A DNA stretch of 64,000 bases from JBGTFE01 sp036403235. Its GTDB lineage: Bacteria > Acidobacteriota > Blastocatellia > Pyrinomonadales > Pyrinomonadaceae. The position numbers were made by a program, and so were the translations under genes. The stretch lies in the NCBI GenBank assembly GCA_036403235.1, contig DASWRI010000053.1, forward strand, positions 1 through 64,000. The letters run 5' to 3'. Of the stretch, positions 14,997 to 24,692 are shown one piece after another. The notes beneath the pieces are model-generated. The model made no database searches, was not told the origin of the DNA, and worked only from the letters and a program-made list of their open reading frames with translations. Numbering within the stretch: the stretch's first letter is position 1; each line of letters opens with the position of its first letter.

Positions 14997-17207
14997 ATGA
15001 AGGTATTAAGGGGAAAAATTTCGGAAAAAATAATAATTTCGACGCGGGAGAAACGGCGCGGCAATTTAACGCGATGCGTATTGTTGCTGACCATATTTGC
15101 GCTGGCCGGCTTCGGCCAAATTGTGCGGGCGGCGGACGGCGACCTCGACCCGGCATTTGGAAACGGCGGCAAAGTCTTGTCGGATTTGAGCGGCGGGATT
15201 GATAACTTGAGCAAAATCGCGCTCCAGCCGGACGGGAAAATCCTTGCTGTGGGAAATTATCGTCTCTCAAACGGCAACTCGCACATCGAGCTCGCCCGTT
15301 ACAACGCAAACGGAACGCTTGATACAACATTCGGCACGGGCGGCAGAGTGACGACGATTATCAGCAATTCCGGCGACTTTGCCGACGACGTGATTGTACA
15401 GCCGGACAATAAAATACTCGTCGGGGGAAGCGTTTCGTCGCCCGGCGTGGTCGATTCGTCTTTTTTGCTCGTGCGTTATAACCCGGACGGAACGCTCGAC
15501 ACGACTTTCGGCACGGGCGGTTTAACAACAACAAATATCGGGGATTATCTGGACGGAATTACCGCGATTGCTCTACAAGCCGACGGCAAGATAGTCGCGT
15601 CGGGATTTAGAGCCATCGTTCGTCCTCCGGGCGAAGAACGAAACGCCGATATTGCCCTCGCGAGATATAATTCGAACGGAACGCTCGATACGACCTTCGG
15701 CACAAACGGCAAAACGATTTCCGACTTCGGGCCGGTCGCCGATTATTTTGCCGACGACGCGACCGATGTAATCGTTCTGCCGGACGGGAAAATCGTCATC
15801 GTCGGCGATTCGGACGGCGGCGGTTATTACGATTTTTTAATCGCCCGCTATAACGCAAACGGAACGCTCGACACCTCGTTCGGCACGAACGGCAGAACAA
15901 AAACCGATTTGGGAAACGGTTATCAGGACGGCGCTTCGGGCGCTGCGCTGCAACCGGACGGAAAAATAGTTTCGGTCGGCGCGGCCTTGCCGAGCAGCTA
16001 CGATTTGGATTTTTCGCTGATTCGATACAATCCGAACGGCTCTCTTGACCCGACTTTCGGCACGGGCGGAAAAGTAGTTTTCGGGCTGGAAAGCCTGCAT
16101 GATGAAGAATTAAGCGATGTCGTCATTCAAAGCGACGGGAAAATTCTCGCGCTCGGCGATTCGAATTCGTCAAACAATTCCGGCTTTTTGCTTTTGCGTT
16201 TTAACCCGGACGGAACGCGCGATACAAGCTTTGGCAGCAACGGAATCGTGCGAACTCCGTTTGGCTCGAACGCCGCCTATACGACGGCGCTTCTCCTCCA
16301 ACCGGACGCAAAAATTATTGCCGCCGGATACACGCCGCTGTTTCAATCGAGCGATTTCGCGCTGGTGCGTTATCTGAACACGCCGACTTCGCGGCCGGCG
16401 CAGTTTGATTTCGACGGCGACGCGAAAGCCGACATTTCGATTTTCTGCGACGGTTTATGGAATATTCAGCGAACGACGGCGGGAAATTTAACAAACTTCC
16501 AGTTCGGCTTAAACGGCGACTCGGTCACGCCGGCAGATTTTGACGGCGACGGCAAAACCGACCTCGGCATTTTCCGTTCGGCTTCGGGCGATTGGTATTG
16601 GCTCAACAGCGGAAGCAATACGTATTCGATTGTGCATTTTGGTCAGAGCGGCGACGTTCCGGTCGTCGCCGACTACGACGGCGACAGGCGCGCCGATTAT
16701 GCTGTTTACCGCGAAGGCGTCTGGTATATCCAGCGTTCGACGGCGGGATTTTTAGCTACCCAGTTTGGATTGGCGAGCGACAAACCCGTTCCGGCCGATT
16801 ACGACGGCGACGGTAAGACGGACATCGCCATTTATCGCGCTTCAAGCGGCCAGTGGTGGATAAATCGAAGCGCAAGCGGCGGAGTCGTCCTCCAATTCGG
16901 CACAGCGACCGACAAAGTCGTTCCGGCCGATTACACCGGCGACGGAAAAGCCGACGTTGCATTCTGGCGGCCTTCGACCGGCGAATGGTTTGTTCTCAGA
17001 AGCGAAAATCAAAGCTATTATTCGGCGTCGTTCGGACAAAACGGCGACATTCCTGTGGCCGGCGATTACGACGGCGACGGTAAATCCGATATGGCGGTTT
17101 ATCGCGCCGGTCAGTGGTGGATTTGGCAGAGCCGGACGGGCAGCTATTCGGTTCAGCAATTCGGTAACTCGGACGATATGCCCGTCCCGTCGGCATTTAT
17201 CAGATAA
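14997..17207 (+). CDS. Secreted delta-60 / FG-GAP repeat protein (3)
   Basis: 736 residues from ATG 14997, supported by AAGGGG; a GTG two codons upstream (14991) is an alternative. Signal peptide with hydrophobic CVLLLTIFALAGFGQ and cleavage near VRAADGDL. Seven to eight delta-60 units of the type NGTLDTTFGTGG...QPDGKI, then FG-GAP-like repeats. It ends MPVPSAFIR. A 95-bp stretch (16719-16813) is identical to 18908-19002 in the next gene, evidence of recent duplication or gene conversion. Confidence 0.85.
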   Translation: MKVLRGKISEKIIISTREKRRGNLTRCVLLLTIFALAGFGQIVRAADGDLDPAFGNGGKVLSDLSGGIDNLSKIALQPDGKILAVGNYRLSNGNSHIELARYNANGTLDTTFGTGGRVTTIISNSGDFADDVIVQPDNKILVGGSVSSPGVVDSSFLLVRYNPDGTLDTTFGTGGLTTTNIGDYLDGITAIALQADGKIVASGFRAIVRPPGEERNADIALARYNSNGTLDTTFGTNGKTISDFGPVADYFADDATDVIVLPDGKIVIVGDSDGGGYYDFLIARYNANGTLDTSFGTNGRTKTDLGNGYQDGASGAALQPDGKIVSVGAALPSSYDLDFSLIRYNPNGSLDPTFGTGGKVVFGLESLHDEELSDVVIQSDGKILALGDSNSSNNSGFLLLRFNPDGTRDTSFGSNGIVRTPFGSNAAYTTALLLQPDAKIIAAGYTPLFQSSDFALVRYLNTPTSRPAQFDFDGDAKADISIFCDGLWNIQRTTAGNLTNFQFGLNGDSVTPADFDGDGKTDLGIFRSASGDWYWLNSGSNTYSIVHFGQSGDVPVVADYDGDRRADYAVYREGVWYIQRSTAGFLATQFGLASDKPVPADYDGDGKTDIAIYRASSGQWWINRSASGGVVLQFGTATDKVVPADYTGDGKADVAFWRPSTGEWFVLRSENQSYYSASFGQNGDIPVAGDYDGDGKSDMAVYRAGQWWIWQSRTGSYSVQQFGNSDDMPVPSAFIR
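16719..16813 (+). repeat. 95-bp block identical to 18908-19002
   Basis: Inside the FG-GAP part of gene 3, this block has no mismatch with 18908-19002 in gene 4, whereas the flanking repeats differ at many synonymous sites. It encodes the segment from VWYIQRSTAGFLATQFG through ADYDGDG. Confidence 0.85.
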
Positions 17208-17212
17208 AAGAC

Positions 17213-17246
17213 AAAAGGCGGGGGAAACTTTTCCGCCTTTTATTAA
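17213..17246 (+). terminator. Terminator between FG-GAP genes 3 and 4
   Basis: Stem AAAAGGCGG (17213-17221) with CCGCCTTTT (17233-17241), then ATTAATTTTT. Confidence 0.7.
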
Positions 17247-17278
17247 TTTTTACAAGGGAAGTATTCAAGGAGGGAAGT

Positions 17279-19390
17279 ATGAAAGAGCGGGATGAATATG
17301 TAATTCGGTGCGCTTTCTTTTTGACGGTAATTTTTATGTTTTCAGTTGTTTGCCGGACGGCGCGGGCGGCGGACGACAGCCTTGACACGACATTCGGCAG
17401 CGGCGGAAAGGTGGTGACCGATTTTAACAACAGCACTGATTGGCTGAGCAGCATTGCCGTGCAACCCGACGGGAAAATCGTTGCCATCGGCGATATTCAC
17501 CCAAGCAATAAGTATGCGCTCGCACGCTACAATCCGGACGGCACGCTTGACGCGACGTTTGGCAACGGCGGCAAAGTGATGACCGTAATCGCAAACGTCC
17601 GGGAGAGTGCGGCCGGGCTTCTCATTCTGCCGGACGGCAAGATACTTATCAGCGGAAGTATCGAACTGCCTTCAGCCAGCGATAGTTCTTTTGCACTGTT
17701 GCGCTACAACTCGGACGGTTCGCTCGATACCACTTTCGGCAACGGCGGAATAGTGACAACCAACGTCGGCCCCGATGACGACCAGGCCTATCGCCTCGCG
17801 CTCCAGTCTGACGGCAAAATAATCGCGGCTGGACGAAGGGGAATTTATTTTAATCCAACCGAGCAGAGAAAAGGTAATGTTGCCCTTGCACGCTACAATC
17901 CGGACGGCACGCTTGACACGACGTTCGGCAACGGTGGCAAAGTAGTCACTGATTTCGGGCAAGGCTTGGAGAGCTATGCCATTGCGCTGATTATCCAACC
18001 GGATGGCAGAATTGTTATTGCCGGCGAGTCGGGTTATGAATTTCTGGTCGCTCGTTATAACCCTAACGGCATACTCGACGCGACGTTTGGCAATGGCGGC
18101 TTCTCGTTAGCTAATTTTAGCAGTAACTGGGATAGAGCCAGCGATGCCGTCCTTCAGTCCGACGGCAAAATCATTGTCGTAGGAAGCGCCGAAGTTCACA
18201 GCCCTTACGATAATTTTGCCCTGGCGCGCTACAATCCGGACGGCTCGTTCGACCAGAGCTTCGGCAACGGCGGCAAGATACTTATGTCTACCGATGGAGA
18301 GATAAATGCAGCAGTTCTTCAGAGTGACGGCAAAATAATCGCTCTTGGGACGTCCAACTCGACCTTCTTATTGTTACGCCTCAATGTAAACGGCTCGCTG
18401 GATACGACGTTTGGCAGCAACGGTACGGTAACGACATCGTTCGGAGCAAATACGGCTGAGGGCAATGACCTTGTTCTGCAGCCTGACGGCAAGTTGCTCG
18501 CTGCCGGCTTTACTCCCGGCGCTCCTTACTATCAGAACAGTGATTTCGCTTTAGCCCGTTATCTAAACACAGCGACCGCAGTTTCGCACCCGACGCAATT
18601 TGATTTCGACGGCGATTCGAAAGCCGATATTTCTGTTTTTCGCAACAGAATGTGGTATTTGAATCGCTCAAGTGCGGGATATTCAGCCTTCCAGTTTGGT
18701 TTAAATTCCGATCAAATTGTTCCTGCGGATTTTGATGGAGACGGTAAAACCGATATCGCCGTTTTCCGTCCGAGCGAGGGCAATTGGTATTGGTTAGGCA
18801 GCAACGGAACGTATTCAATCGCGCATTTCGGCGTAAGCGGCGACATTCCGGTCGTCGCGGATTACGACGGCGACGGACGCGCCGATTACGCCGTTTACCG
18901 CGAAGGAGTCTGGTATATCCAGCGTTCGACGGCGGGATTTTTAGCTACCCAGTTTGGATTGGCGAGCGACAAACCCGTTCCGGCCGATTACGACGGCGAC
19001 GGAAAAGCCGATATTGCGGTTTACCGCGCCGGCACATGGTATGTCCAGAAAAGCTCCGGCGGAACTATCATACGTCAATTCGGTCTGAGCACGGATATGC
19101 CGGTTGTCTGTGATTATGACGGCGACGGCAAAGCCGACATTGCCGTCTGGCGTCCCGAAACCGGCGTCTGGCATTATCTGGAAAGCTCGAACGGAAATTA
19201 TTATTCCTATCAATTCGGCGCAAATGGCGATATGCCCGCGCCGGGCGATTATGACGGTGACGGCAAAGCCGATTTGACGATTTATCGCGGCGGCGAATGG
19301 TGGATTTGGCGCAGCCGAACCAACGATTATTCGGTTCAGCAATTCGGAAACAGGGGAGATAAGCCCATCCCGTCGGCATATATTCAGTAA
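17279..19390 (+). CDS. Secreted delta-60 / FG-GAP repeat protein (4)
   Basis: 703 residues; ATG with AAGGAGGG Shine-Dalgarno 6 bases upstream. Short N-terminus, hydrophobic segment FFLTVIFMFSVVC and cleavage near ARAADDSL. Delta-60 units repeat with NPDGTLDTTFGNGGKV, followed by FG-GAP-like units (DFDGDSKADISVF, DYDGDGRADYAVY). It ends KPIPSAYIQ. Most similar in the window to gene 3. Confidence 0.85.
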   Translation: MKERDEYVIRCAFFLTVIFMFSVVCRTARAADDSLDTTFGSGGKVVTDFNNSTDWLSSIAVQPDGKIVAIGDIHPSNKYALARYNPDGTLDATFGNGGKVMTVIANVRESAAGLLILPDGKILISGSIELPSASDSSFALLRYNSDGSLDTTFGNGGIVTTNVGPDDDQAYRLALQSDGKIIAAGRRGIYFNPTEQRKGNVALARYNPDGTLDTTFGNGGKVVTDFGQGLESYAIALIIQPDGRIVIAGESGYEFLVARYNPNGILDATFGNGGFSLANFSSNWDRASDAVLQSDGKIIVVGSAEVHSPYDNFALARYNPDGSFDQSFGNGGKILMSTDGEINAAVLQSDGKIIALGTSNSTFLLLRLNVNGSLDTTFGSNGTVTTSFGANTAEGNDLVLQPDGKLLAAGFTPGAPYYQNSDFALARYLNTATAVSHPTQFDFDGDSKADISVFRNRMWYLNRSSAGYSAFQFGLNSDQIVPADFDGDGKTDIAVFRPSEGNWYWLGSNGTYSIAHFGVSGDIPVVADYDGDGRADYAVYREGVWYIQRSTAGFLATQFGLASDKPVPADYDGDGKADIAVYRAGTWYVQKSSGGTIIRQFGLSTDMPVVCDYDGDGKADIAVWRPETGVWHYLESSNGNYYSYQFGANGDMPAPGDYDGDGKADLTIYRGGEWWIWRSRTNDYSVQQFGNRGDKPIPSAYIQ
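18908..19002 (+). repeat. 95-bp block identical to 16719-16813
   Basis: Second copy of the identical block, in gene 4. See the entry at 16719. Confidence 0.85.
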
Positions 19391-19396
19391 AACCGG

Positions 19397-19430
19397 AAAA
19401 AGGCGAGAATTCAATTTCCCGCCTTTCTTT
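19397..19430 (+). terminator. Terminator after FG-GAP gene 4
   Basis: Stem AAAGGCG (19399-19405) with CGCCTTT (19420-19426), followed by CTTTT. Confidence 0.6.
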
Positions 19431-19439
19431 TGCGCTTTT

Positions 19440-19626
19440 TGATTGTTTAATCCGATGCGCGCCGCTCCCATCACGAGATGCAGGTCGTCGAGCATCGCGG
19501 CGTCGAGCGACATCGTCTTCCGGCACTGCCAGCCCAAATCTCATCCGTCCACATCGAAAGCTTGAAGACGGCCTGATTTTCCGCGACGGAAAGCTCGACC
19601 TTCTTTTCGTCGGAAACGATGGTCAT
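19440..19626 (-). pseudogene. Frameshifted remnant of a small gene
   Basis: An ATG at 19626 opens a frame reading MTIVSDEKKVELSVAENQAV and then FKLSMWTDEIW, and the neighbouring frame continues without a gap as WQCRKTMSLDAAMLDDLHLV and MGAARIGLN. Each half looks like real protein, but they are joined only by a one-base shift near 19536. In its own frame the first part stops at 19471 after 51 residues. I read this as a decayed gene or a programmed or sequencing frameshift. The family is not recognised. Confidence 0.4.
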
Positions 19627-19701
19627 AAATTTTACTGCGACATTTGACTGAATGGCTTATATGAGAAAAATTGAAAGCCGATTTCAATAAACAATGATGA
19701 C

Positions 19702-19750
19702 AAAAAAAATGCCTTCGTCAAGTTTCCGTAAAGAAATTACGACGAAAGCA
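19702..19750 (-). terminator. Terminator of the DUF2911 gene
   Basis: On the minus strand a stem TGCTTTCGTC/GACGAAGGCA with one mismatch is followed by eight T, 18 bases after the gene's stop codon. Confidence 0.7.
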
Positions 19751-19767
19751 TAAAATTTTCGGTTAAA

Positions 19768-20670
19768 TTATTTTTGCGCTTTCCATCCGGCCAAAGTTTT
19801 TTCAAATTCCGGAGAATTTACCGGCGTCTTTGCGGCTTTGCCGACCTGAACGGCTTTTTCGCCGGTTGCGATTGCTTCAGCCGTTTTGCCCATTTCGGCT
19901 AAGATTCGCGCTTTGGTGGCTAAGTTTCCGAAGGTTTCGCGCGCTTTGATGGATTCGTCGAGCCAGCCGAGCGCTTCTTCGTAGTTGTTCTTCAGACGAA
20001 ACGTATAAATATAACTTGCGCCTTGGTTAAGCGGGCGAAAATCATCGGCTTTGCGATTTTTGATGGCTTCGCGAATTTGCGTCAGAGTTCTGCCGTAAAT
20101 GTCGCCGGTATCAAAACTAAAAGGAACGGCGATTTTTTCCCAGCGAAGAACTATTTTCCCGCTGTTTGCCGTGATGTCCTGAAAATCATACGCGAGAGTT
20201 TCCTGCATTTCGGCTTTATCGGGTTTTACTTTAACGCGCAGCGCGTCTTTTTTCTCGTCGTATGTAAAACTGCCCCATTTATCGTTGTCTTTGCTGAAAA
20301 TCAGAATCCACTCGGTTTTGCCCGGAATCGCGTGAAAACCGTATTTTCCGGCGGGCAAAGGCTGCCCGTTGATGCTGACGTCGCGGCTAAATTCAATCGT
20401 TGTATTTTCGTTTGCGCCGGTGCGCCAAACCTGCCCGTAAGGCACAAGACACGGATAAAGATTGTTATCAATCGGGATAACGTCTTTTGTTTCGCAGCCC
20501 CAAATCTTTCTGGCTTTGACGTTCGGGCGATGATAAACGATGGCGACGCGCGTATCGCCGATTATTTGCGCGATTTCCTGCCGCTGACTTTCGCGCGGAA
20601 TCGGGACTTGCGCGAAAACGCAGATGCTGAAACTCAAAATAAAGATAAAAACAAAACAGATTTTTTTCAT
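19768..20670 (-). CDS. Secreted DUF2911 protein with C-terminal helical repeat
   Basis: 300 residues with signal peptide (KKICFVFIFILSFSICVFA). Residues about 25-180 form a DUF2911 domain: the motifs VAIVYHRPNVKARKIWG, VWRTGANENTTIEFSRDV, LPAGKYGFHAIPG and WGSFTYDEKKDALRVKV are characteristic. The C-terminal part (about 200-295) has TPR-like helices (EEALGWLDESIKARETFGNLATKARILAEMG). The biochemical role of DUF2911 is not established; the protein is probably periplasmic. It starts 3 bases after the stop of the next upstream gene (20674), so the two are co-transcribed. Confidence 0.85.
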   Translation of the reverse strand: MKKICFVFIFILSFSICVFAQVPIPRESQRQEIAQIIGDTRVAIVYHRPNVKARKIWGCETKDVIPIDNNLYPCLVPYGQVWRTGANENTTIEFSRDVSINGQPLPAGKYGFHAIPGKTEWILIFSKDNDKWGSFTYDEKKDALRVKVKPDKAEMQETLAYDFQDITANSGKIVLRWEKIAVPFSFDTGDIYGRTLTQIREAIKNRKADDFRPLNQGASYIYTFRLKNNYEEALGWLDESIKARETFGNLATKARILAEMGKTAEAIATGEKAVQVGKAAKTPVNSPEFEKTLAGWKAQK

Positions 20671-20673
20671 AAT

Positions 20674-21180
20674 TTACACACCCCAAAGTTCAACTTTTTC
20701 GATGACAAATTTTTGCTGCGCCGAATCAAAACCGATTTCGACATTACAGCCGCCTTCAAGCGCAAAATTGTAGAGAATTTTCTTTTTTGAAAAAAAGCCG
20801 CCTTTCTCGGCGTATTCAAACCAGAAATTATGATAACCGAAAAGTAATTTATTGCCTTTGTCGCTAATCCGATAAATTTCTATGACCGGAATTTTGCCGC
20901 GGTTCTTGTATTTAGTTTTCGCCTGCGCTTTAAATTTACGAGCGAGCTGAACGTAATCCAGATACTCTAAATTTATTTTTCCGATTTGCGTCGGCAGGTC
21001 ATAAGTCAACTTGTCGTCTTTTACGACAAAAACATTATATAAATCTCTTTCGGTAAATTTGGAATACTCTTCAATTTCTTTTTCCAGACAGGCTTTTAAA
21101 CTTCTGACGTAAAGATTTTCCGGCGTCTGCGCGGCAGCCGTTACAGCGAAAAACAAAATTAACGAAAGCCGCTTCCACAT
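20674..21180 (-). CDS. Secreted protein of unknown function
   Basis: 168 residues with a short signal peptide (KRLSLILFFAVTAAAQ). The mature part is Lys- and Tyr-rich with segments such as VIEIYRISDKGNKLLFGYHN and a single late Cys (GGCNVEIGF). No family recognised. The ATG overlaps the stop of the upstream SRPBCC gene as TAATG, and the DUF2911 gene follows 3 bases later, so the three genes form a tightly coupled minus-strand operon. Confidence 0.75.
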   Translation of the reverse strand: MWKRLSLILFFAVTAAAQTPENLYVRSLKACLEKEIEEYSKFTERDLYNVFVVKDDKLTYDLPTQIGKINLEYLDYVQLARKFKAQAKTKYKNRGKIPVIEIYRISDKGNKLLFGYHNFWFEYAEKGGFFSKKKILYNFALEGGCNVEIGFDSAQQKFVIEKVELWGV

Positions 21181-21665
21181 TATTTTTCGAGCCTGTCTTT
21201 GGCTCTGTTGACAAAAGTTTTTATCATCTTGGCGACGCTTTTGGTCATCTCGCTGCTAATGATTGCTTCGCCGGCGATGCCCGCCAGCAGATGAAGCTCG
21301 CGCGCCGAATTGCGGCGCAGCTCGACGACCTGCGAAAACTGGACGAGCGTCAGATTTTTTCCTTTTTCAAGAAATTCGGCGGCAAAACGCAAAAGATTTT
21401 TTGCCTCGCCCGCGACCGGCGACCATTCGATAATTTCTTCCTCGTCCTCGGTCTTGACGACCGCAAATTTCTGCATCATCGAACCGACGACGGGAACTTC
21501 GGCGCGAATCGTCCAATGCGCGATGCCTTTCGCGTCGATGTGTATGCTCTCGACGCCGGGCATCAAATCGACAAAATTTTTTATATCGGCGAAAAACTCA
21601 CGCACCGCGTCGAGACTCGATTTTACTTCGACCGTATCACTGTAATTTGCTCTGATTGTGAACAT
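21180..21665 (-). CDS. SRPBCC / START-like domain protein
   Basis: 161 residues. The pattern at the start (VEVKSSLDAVREFFADIKNFVDLMPGVESI), the central HWTIRAEVPVVGSM and the closing long helix are those of SRPBCC/polyketide cyclase-like or CoxG-like proteins, which bind a hydrophobic ligand in a helix-grip fold. No signal peptide is seen, so it is cytoplasmic. First gene of the operon with 20674 and 19768. No substrate can be assigned. Confidence 0.75.
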   Translation of the reverse strand: MFTIRANYSDTVEVKSSLDAVREFFADIKNFVDLMPGVESIHIDAKGIAHWTIRAEVPVVGSMMQKFAVVKTEDEEEIIEWSPVAGEAKNLLRFAAEFLEKGKNLTLVQFSQVVELRRNSARELHLLAGIAGEAIISSEMTKSVAKMIKTFVNRAKDRLEK

Positions 21666-21733
21666 AAATTCATCCCCTGTTCATAATACTTTGTCCCTTG
21701 CCGTATCAATTTTCTAACAATGATACAAAAAAA

Positions 21734-21768
21734 ACAAATGACTAAAAACAAAGAACAAACGACAAATT
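21734..21768. repeat. Heptamer tandem repeat (ACAAATG type)
   Basis: Five phased heptamers: ACAAATG (21734), ACTAAAA (21741), ACAAAGA (21748), ACAAACG (21755), ACAAATT (21762). The last one reaches into the stop codon of the M14 peptidase gene. Confidence 0.7.
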
Positions 21769-24616
21769 AAAAAGCTCCGTTAAAAAGCATCGAGTTAAAA
21801 AACGGGCGCGTCGTCGAGCGGAAAATCCCGCGGAAAAACGGTTCTTCGGCAAACATTATGACATGTCCCGCGCCGTTCGGCTCGTCGATGACATAGGCCG
21901 TTCCCTTGAGCAGTCTCTCGGTGTTGCCTTGCCAGACAAAGCCGGAAATCGTCAAAGGTTTTTTCGGTTTCGCGTCGAAAACAAGTGCGTTCGTGCCTTC
22001 TTTCGAGACGCGGAAAAAGAAGCCCGAAGCGAGCAGAACCGGAATTTCGTCCGTGTCCAGGCCGTAGGTCAGATAAGTCGTTTTATCGACGGTCGCGCGC
22101 ATAATCGCGCCGGGAATTCCTTCGGGAACTTTGCCCGCGTTGGCCGAAGGCGAAGCAATCGGCGGCAAAACGTCGGCCTGCCAGTCTTTTTTATCGGTCG
22201 CGGGCTCGACGGTCGGCGACGGCTGCGGAGATTTTGACGTCGAAGGCGTCGGTGTCGGCGAAGCTTCGGTTTCGGCTTCCTTGCGTTTATCCGGGCTTTC
22301 ATCTTCGGTTGTTTTGCCTTTTTCCTCGTCGTCGTCGCTTCCGACGGTTTTTGAGGACGAAAGCGCAACGTCTTTGAGCGTGGCGAAAACGGACGCGCCG
22401 CGAACGGTAATCAAAGTTCCGCCGCCGGAAACCCACGTTTTCAAAGTCGAGACGCCGCCCGCGCCCAAATCGCCGAAATAGCGTCCCGCCGAGCCGTTCG
22501 GCATAATCAAGACGCTGTAATTTTTCAGCGCGCCGCCTTTTATGTTGGCAATCGACAAAGGCGTAAACTCGATGCCGTAGCGATTCAGAGTCCACCAGAT
22601 TGAGCCGAACGAAGTCTGGTCAACGCCTTCGTCGGCGACGACCGCAATCTTCGGCGCCTGCAGCGATAAAACGTATTCGCTGCCGACGTTTGTGTCGCCT
22701 TCTTCGGTGTAGCCGGTATTGACGGCCGTAACGTTGACGCCGAGCTCGCGCGCGAGTCGCGAGACGGCTTCGTGAATCGCTTCGGAATTTCGCGTCACGC
22801 GCACGACAAACGTTCCCGCTTTCCACGTTTTCCCGTCAGCCGTCAGAGGCTTTGACGCGACGGCGACGCGAAAGCCTTCCTTCAAAAGTCTTATCGCCAT
22901 CGCGCCCGCGCCGTCGGTTTGATACGGGATGATGTAAGCGATGCCCGCGCGTCCTGAAACCGAGCCGCGTTTCTCATTTTGCAGAAATTCGTCGGAGACG
23001 ACGGTCGAAGCGACATTGCCCGCGTCTTCGGTCCAGAAAGCCTCGATGCCGAATGCGAGCGGCAGACTCCACGCCGTGATGTCGTAAAATCCGTATTCTT
23101 CTTTGCTGGCCGAAGCGCCGCGCATCTCGTTGCGGCGAAAACGGCGCATATTGTCCTGAACGAAAGCATCGTCCTGCGGCGTGTCCTGTTCCATCAAGGC
23201 CTTGATAAGACGTTTCTGCGGCTGGTTCAAGTCAATGATGAAAGAGCCTGCGGGAAAAGTCCGGCTGGCGCGCGACGCGTCCTTTTCCATATATGTGTGT
23301 GCCGTCGTCGATGTAAAAGCGGAATTCGCAACTTTTATCTCGACACGCGCGCGCCGGAGAATTTCGAGCATTTCCGCCGTTTTGACGTGGTCTTTTTGGG
23401 GAAGAATGACGATTCGTTTTAATTTGTCGTTGTTTGAATCCATCGCGCTGCGGCGAAAATCGTAAAAATCCTGCAATCTTTGCGCGCGGTTGGCGGCGAG
23501 CGTTTCGAGCGTCGTCATCGAAGCGACGAAATGCTTGGCGATGCCCGACCGGAGTGTGACAATCGTGCCGTCGTCGCGCGTCCAGCGCAAACCCTTAAAG
23601 CCGCCGCCGTCGGTTTCATAAGTCATCCCGATTGCGCCGTTTAAAGACGGGTAAGAATCCCAGTAGCCCGGATAAAAAAGGTCGAAAATGTCGCGCACGT
23701 AATAATCCCATTTGTTCCGGTCAAACGCGCCGGCGTTGGCGCGTCCGAACGTGTCGAGCCATTTGTTCGTCGCCGGCTGCGGCAGATTCGGATTTATCGG
23801 AAGCGCGGCGGGCGGAAAGAAAAACTGCGAAGGCTGGCCGTGATGGTCGACGTAAACCTGCGGATTCCACTCGAAAAATGCTTTCTGCATATTCTGCGTC
23901 TCGATTTGCGTAGCGGCGATATTATCGCGGTTTAAGTCGAAACGGAAATGATTGTATCTGCCCCAAATCGACCACGGCTCGCGATGCTCGATGGCGTTGC
24001 GGTCGGCGTTCCCGGTGGCGACGGAGTTATACCACGTGACGAAACGCTCGTGCCCGTCGGGATTTTCGCCGGTTAAAATCAAAGTCACGCAGTTGTTTAA
24101 GATTTCCTGCGTTTTCGGCTCGTTCGACGCCGTAAGCTGATAAATGACCTGCATCATCGCTTCGAACGAAGCCGATTCGTTGCCGTGAATCGCGTAAGCC
24201 ATAATGGCAATCGCCGGATTATTTTGAATTATCTGGTTGGCTTCCGTCGCTGATGTCGAGCGCAAATCGGCGAGTTTGGCGTTATTCGCCTTAATTTCGT
24301 CGAGCCGCGCGATATTCTGCGGCGAGGAAATCGCGACGATGTGTTGCATCCGGTATTCGTTCGTCAAACCGATGTCGAAAATCTTCACGCGTTCGGGCGC
24401 GGCCCTGGCGACGGCTTCGATATATTTTTCCATCTGCGCGTAATTCGTATGAAAATCGCCGACGTCAAAACGCAAAACGTCCTGCGGTCGCGGAATTTCG
24501 CGTCGATATTCGCCGCGCGTGTAGAAATCGAATTTTTCCTCGGTCTGCGAAAAGGCAAAACTCGCCGACAACAAAAATAAAATCGCGGTAAGCAGAAAAC
24601 TTATTTGTTTCATCAA
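21767..24616 (-). CDS. M14 family zinc carboxypeptidase-like protein, secreted
   Basis: 949 residues with signal peptide (FLLTAILFLLSASFAFSQ). The N-terminal half is an M14 peptidase domain: the zinc ligands are in HGNESAS (His and Glu, about residue 144) and the later His in VYVDHHGQPSQ, and the general-base Glu is in GMTYETDGGG. These residues are all present, so it is probably active on peptides in the periplasm or outside the cell. The C-terminal half has a class I glutamine amidotransferase-like look (GSAGRYFGDLGAGG, WVSGGGTLITVRGAS), common in this subgroup. A low-complexity Glu/Pro/Ser/Thr linker (about residues 760-820) precedes the last domain. It is a single-gene unit. Confidence 0.88.
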   Translation of the reverse strand: MMKQISFLLTAILFLLSASFAFSQTEEKFDFYTRGEYRREIPRPQDVLRFDVGDFHTNYAQMEKYIEAVARAAPERVKIFDIGLTNEYRMQHIVAISSPQNIARLDEIKANNAKLADLRSTSATEANQIIQNNPAIAIMAYAIHGNESASFEAMMQVIYQLTASNEPKTQEILNNCVTLILTGENPDGHERFVTWYNSVATGNADRNAIEHREPWSIWGRYNHFRFDLNRDNIAATQIETQNMQKAFFEWNPQVYVDHHGQPSQFFFPPAALPINPNLPQPATNKWLDTFGRANAGAFDRNKWDYYVRDIFDLFYPGYWDSYPSLNGAIGMTYETDGGGFKGLRWTRDDGTIVTLRSGIAKHFVASMTTLETLAANRAQRLQDFYDFRRSAMDSNNDKLKRIVILPQKDHVKTAEMLEILRRARVEIKVANSAFTSTTAHTYMEKDASRASRTFPAGSFIIDLNQPQKRLIKALMEQDTPQDDAFVQDNMRRFRRNEMRGASASKEEYGFYDITAWSLPLAFGIEAFWTEDAGNVASTVVSDEFLQNEKRGSVSGRAGIAYIIPYQTDGAGAMAIRLLKEGFRVAVASKPLTADGKTWKAGTFVVRVTRNSEAIHEAVSRLARELGVNVTAVNTGYTEEGDTNVGSEYVLSLQAPKIAVVADEGVDQTSFGSIWWTLNRYGIEFTPLSIANIKGGALKNYSVLIMPNGSAGRYFGDLGAGGVSTLKTWVSGGGTLITVRGASVFATLKDVALSSSKTVGSDDDEEKGKTTEDESPDKRKEAETEASPTPTPSTSKSPQPSPTVEPATDKKDWQADVLPPIASPSANAGKVPEGIPGAIMRATVDKTTYLTYGLDTDEIPVLLASGFFFRVSKEGTNALVFDAKPKKPLTISGFVWQGNTERLLKGTAYVIDEPNGAGHVIMFAEEPFFRGIFRSTTRPFFNSMLFNGAF

Positions 24617-24692
24617 ATCTTTCAGATATAAAAATTTTTACTTTGTAGAACTTTTTAGATATTAAACCGTTAGTCATTAAACGCAAAACATT

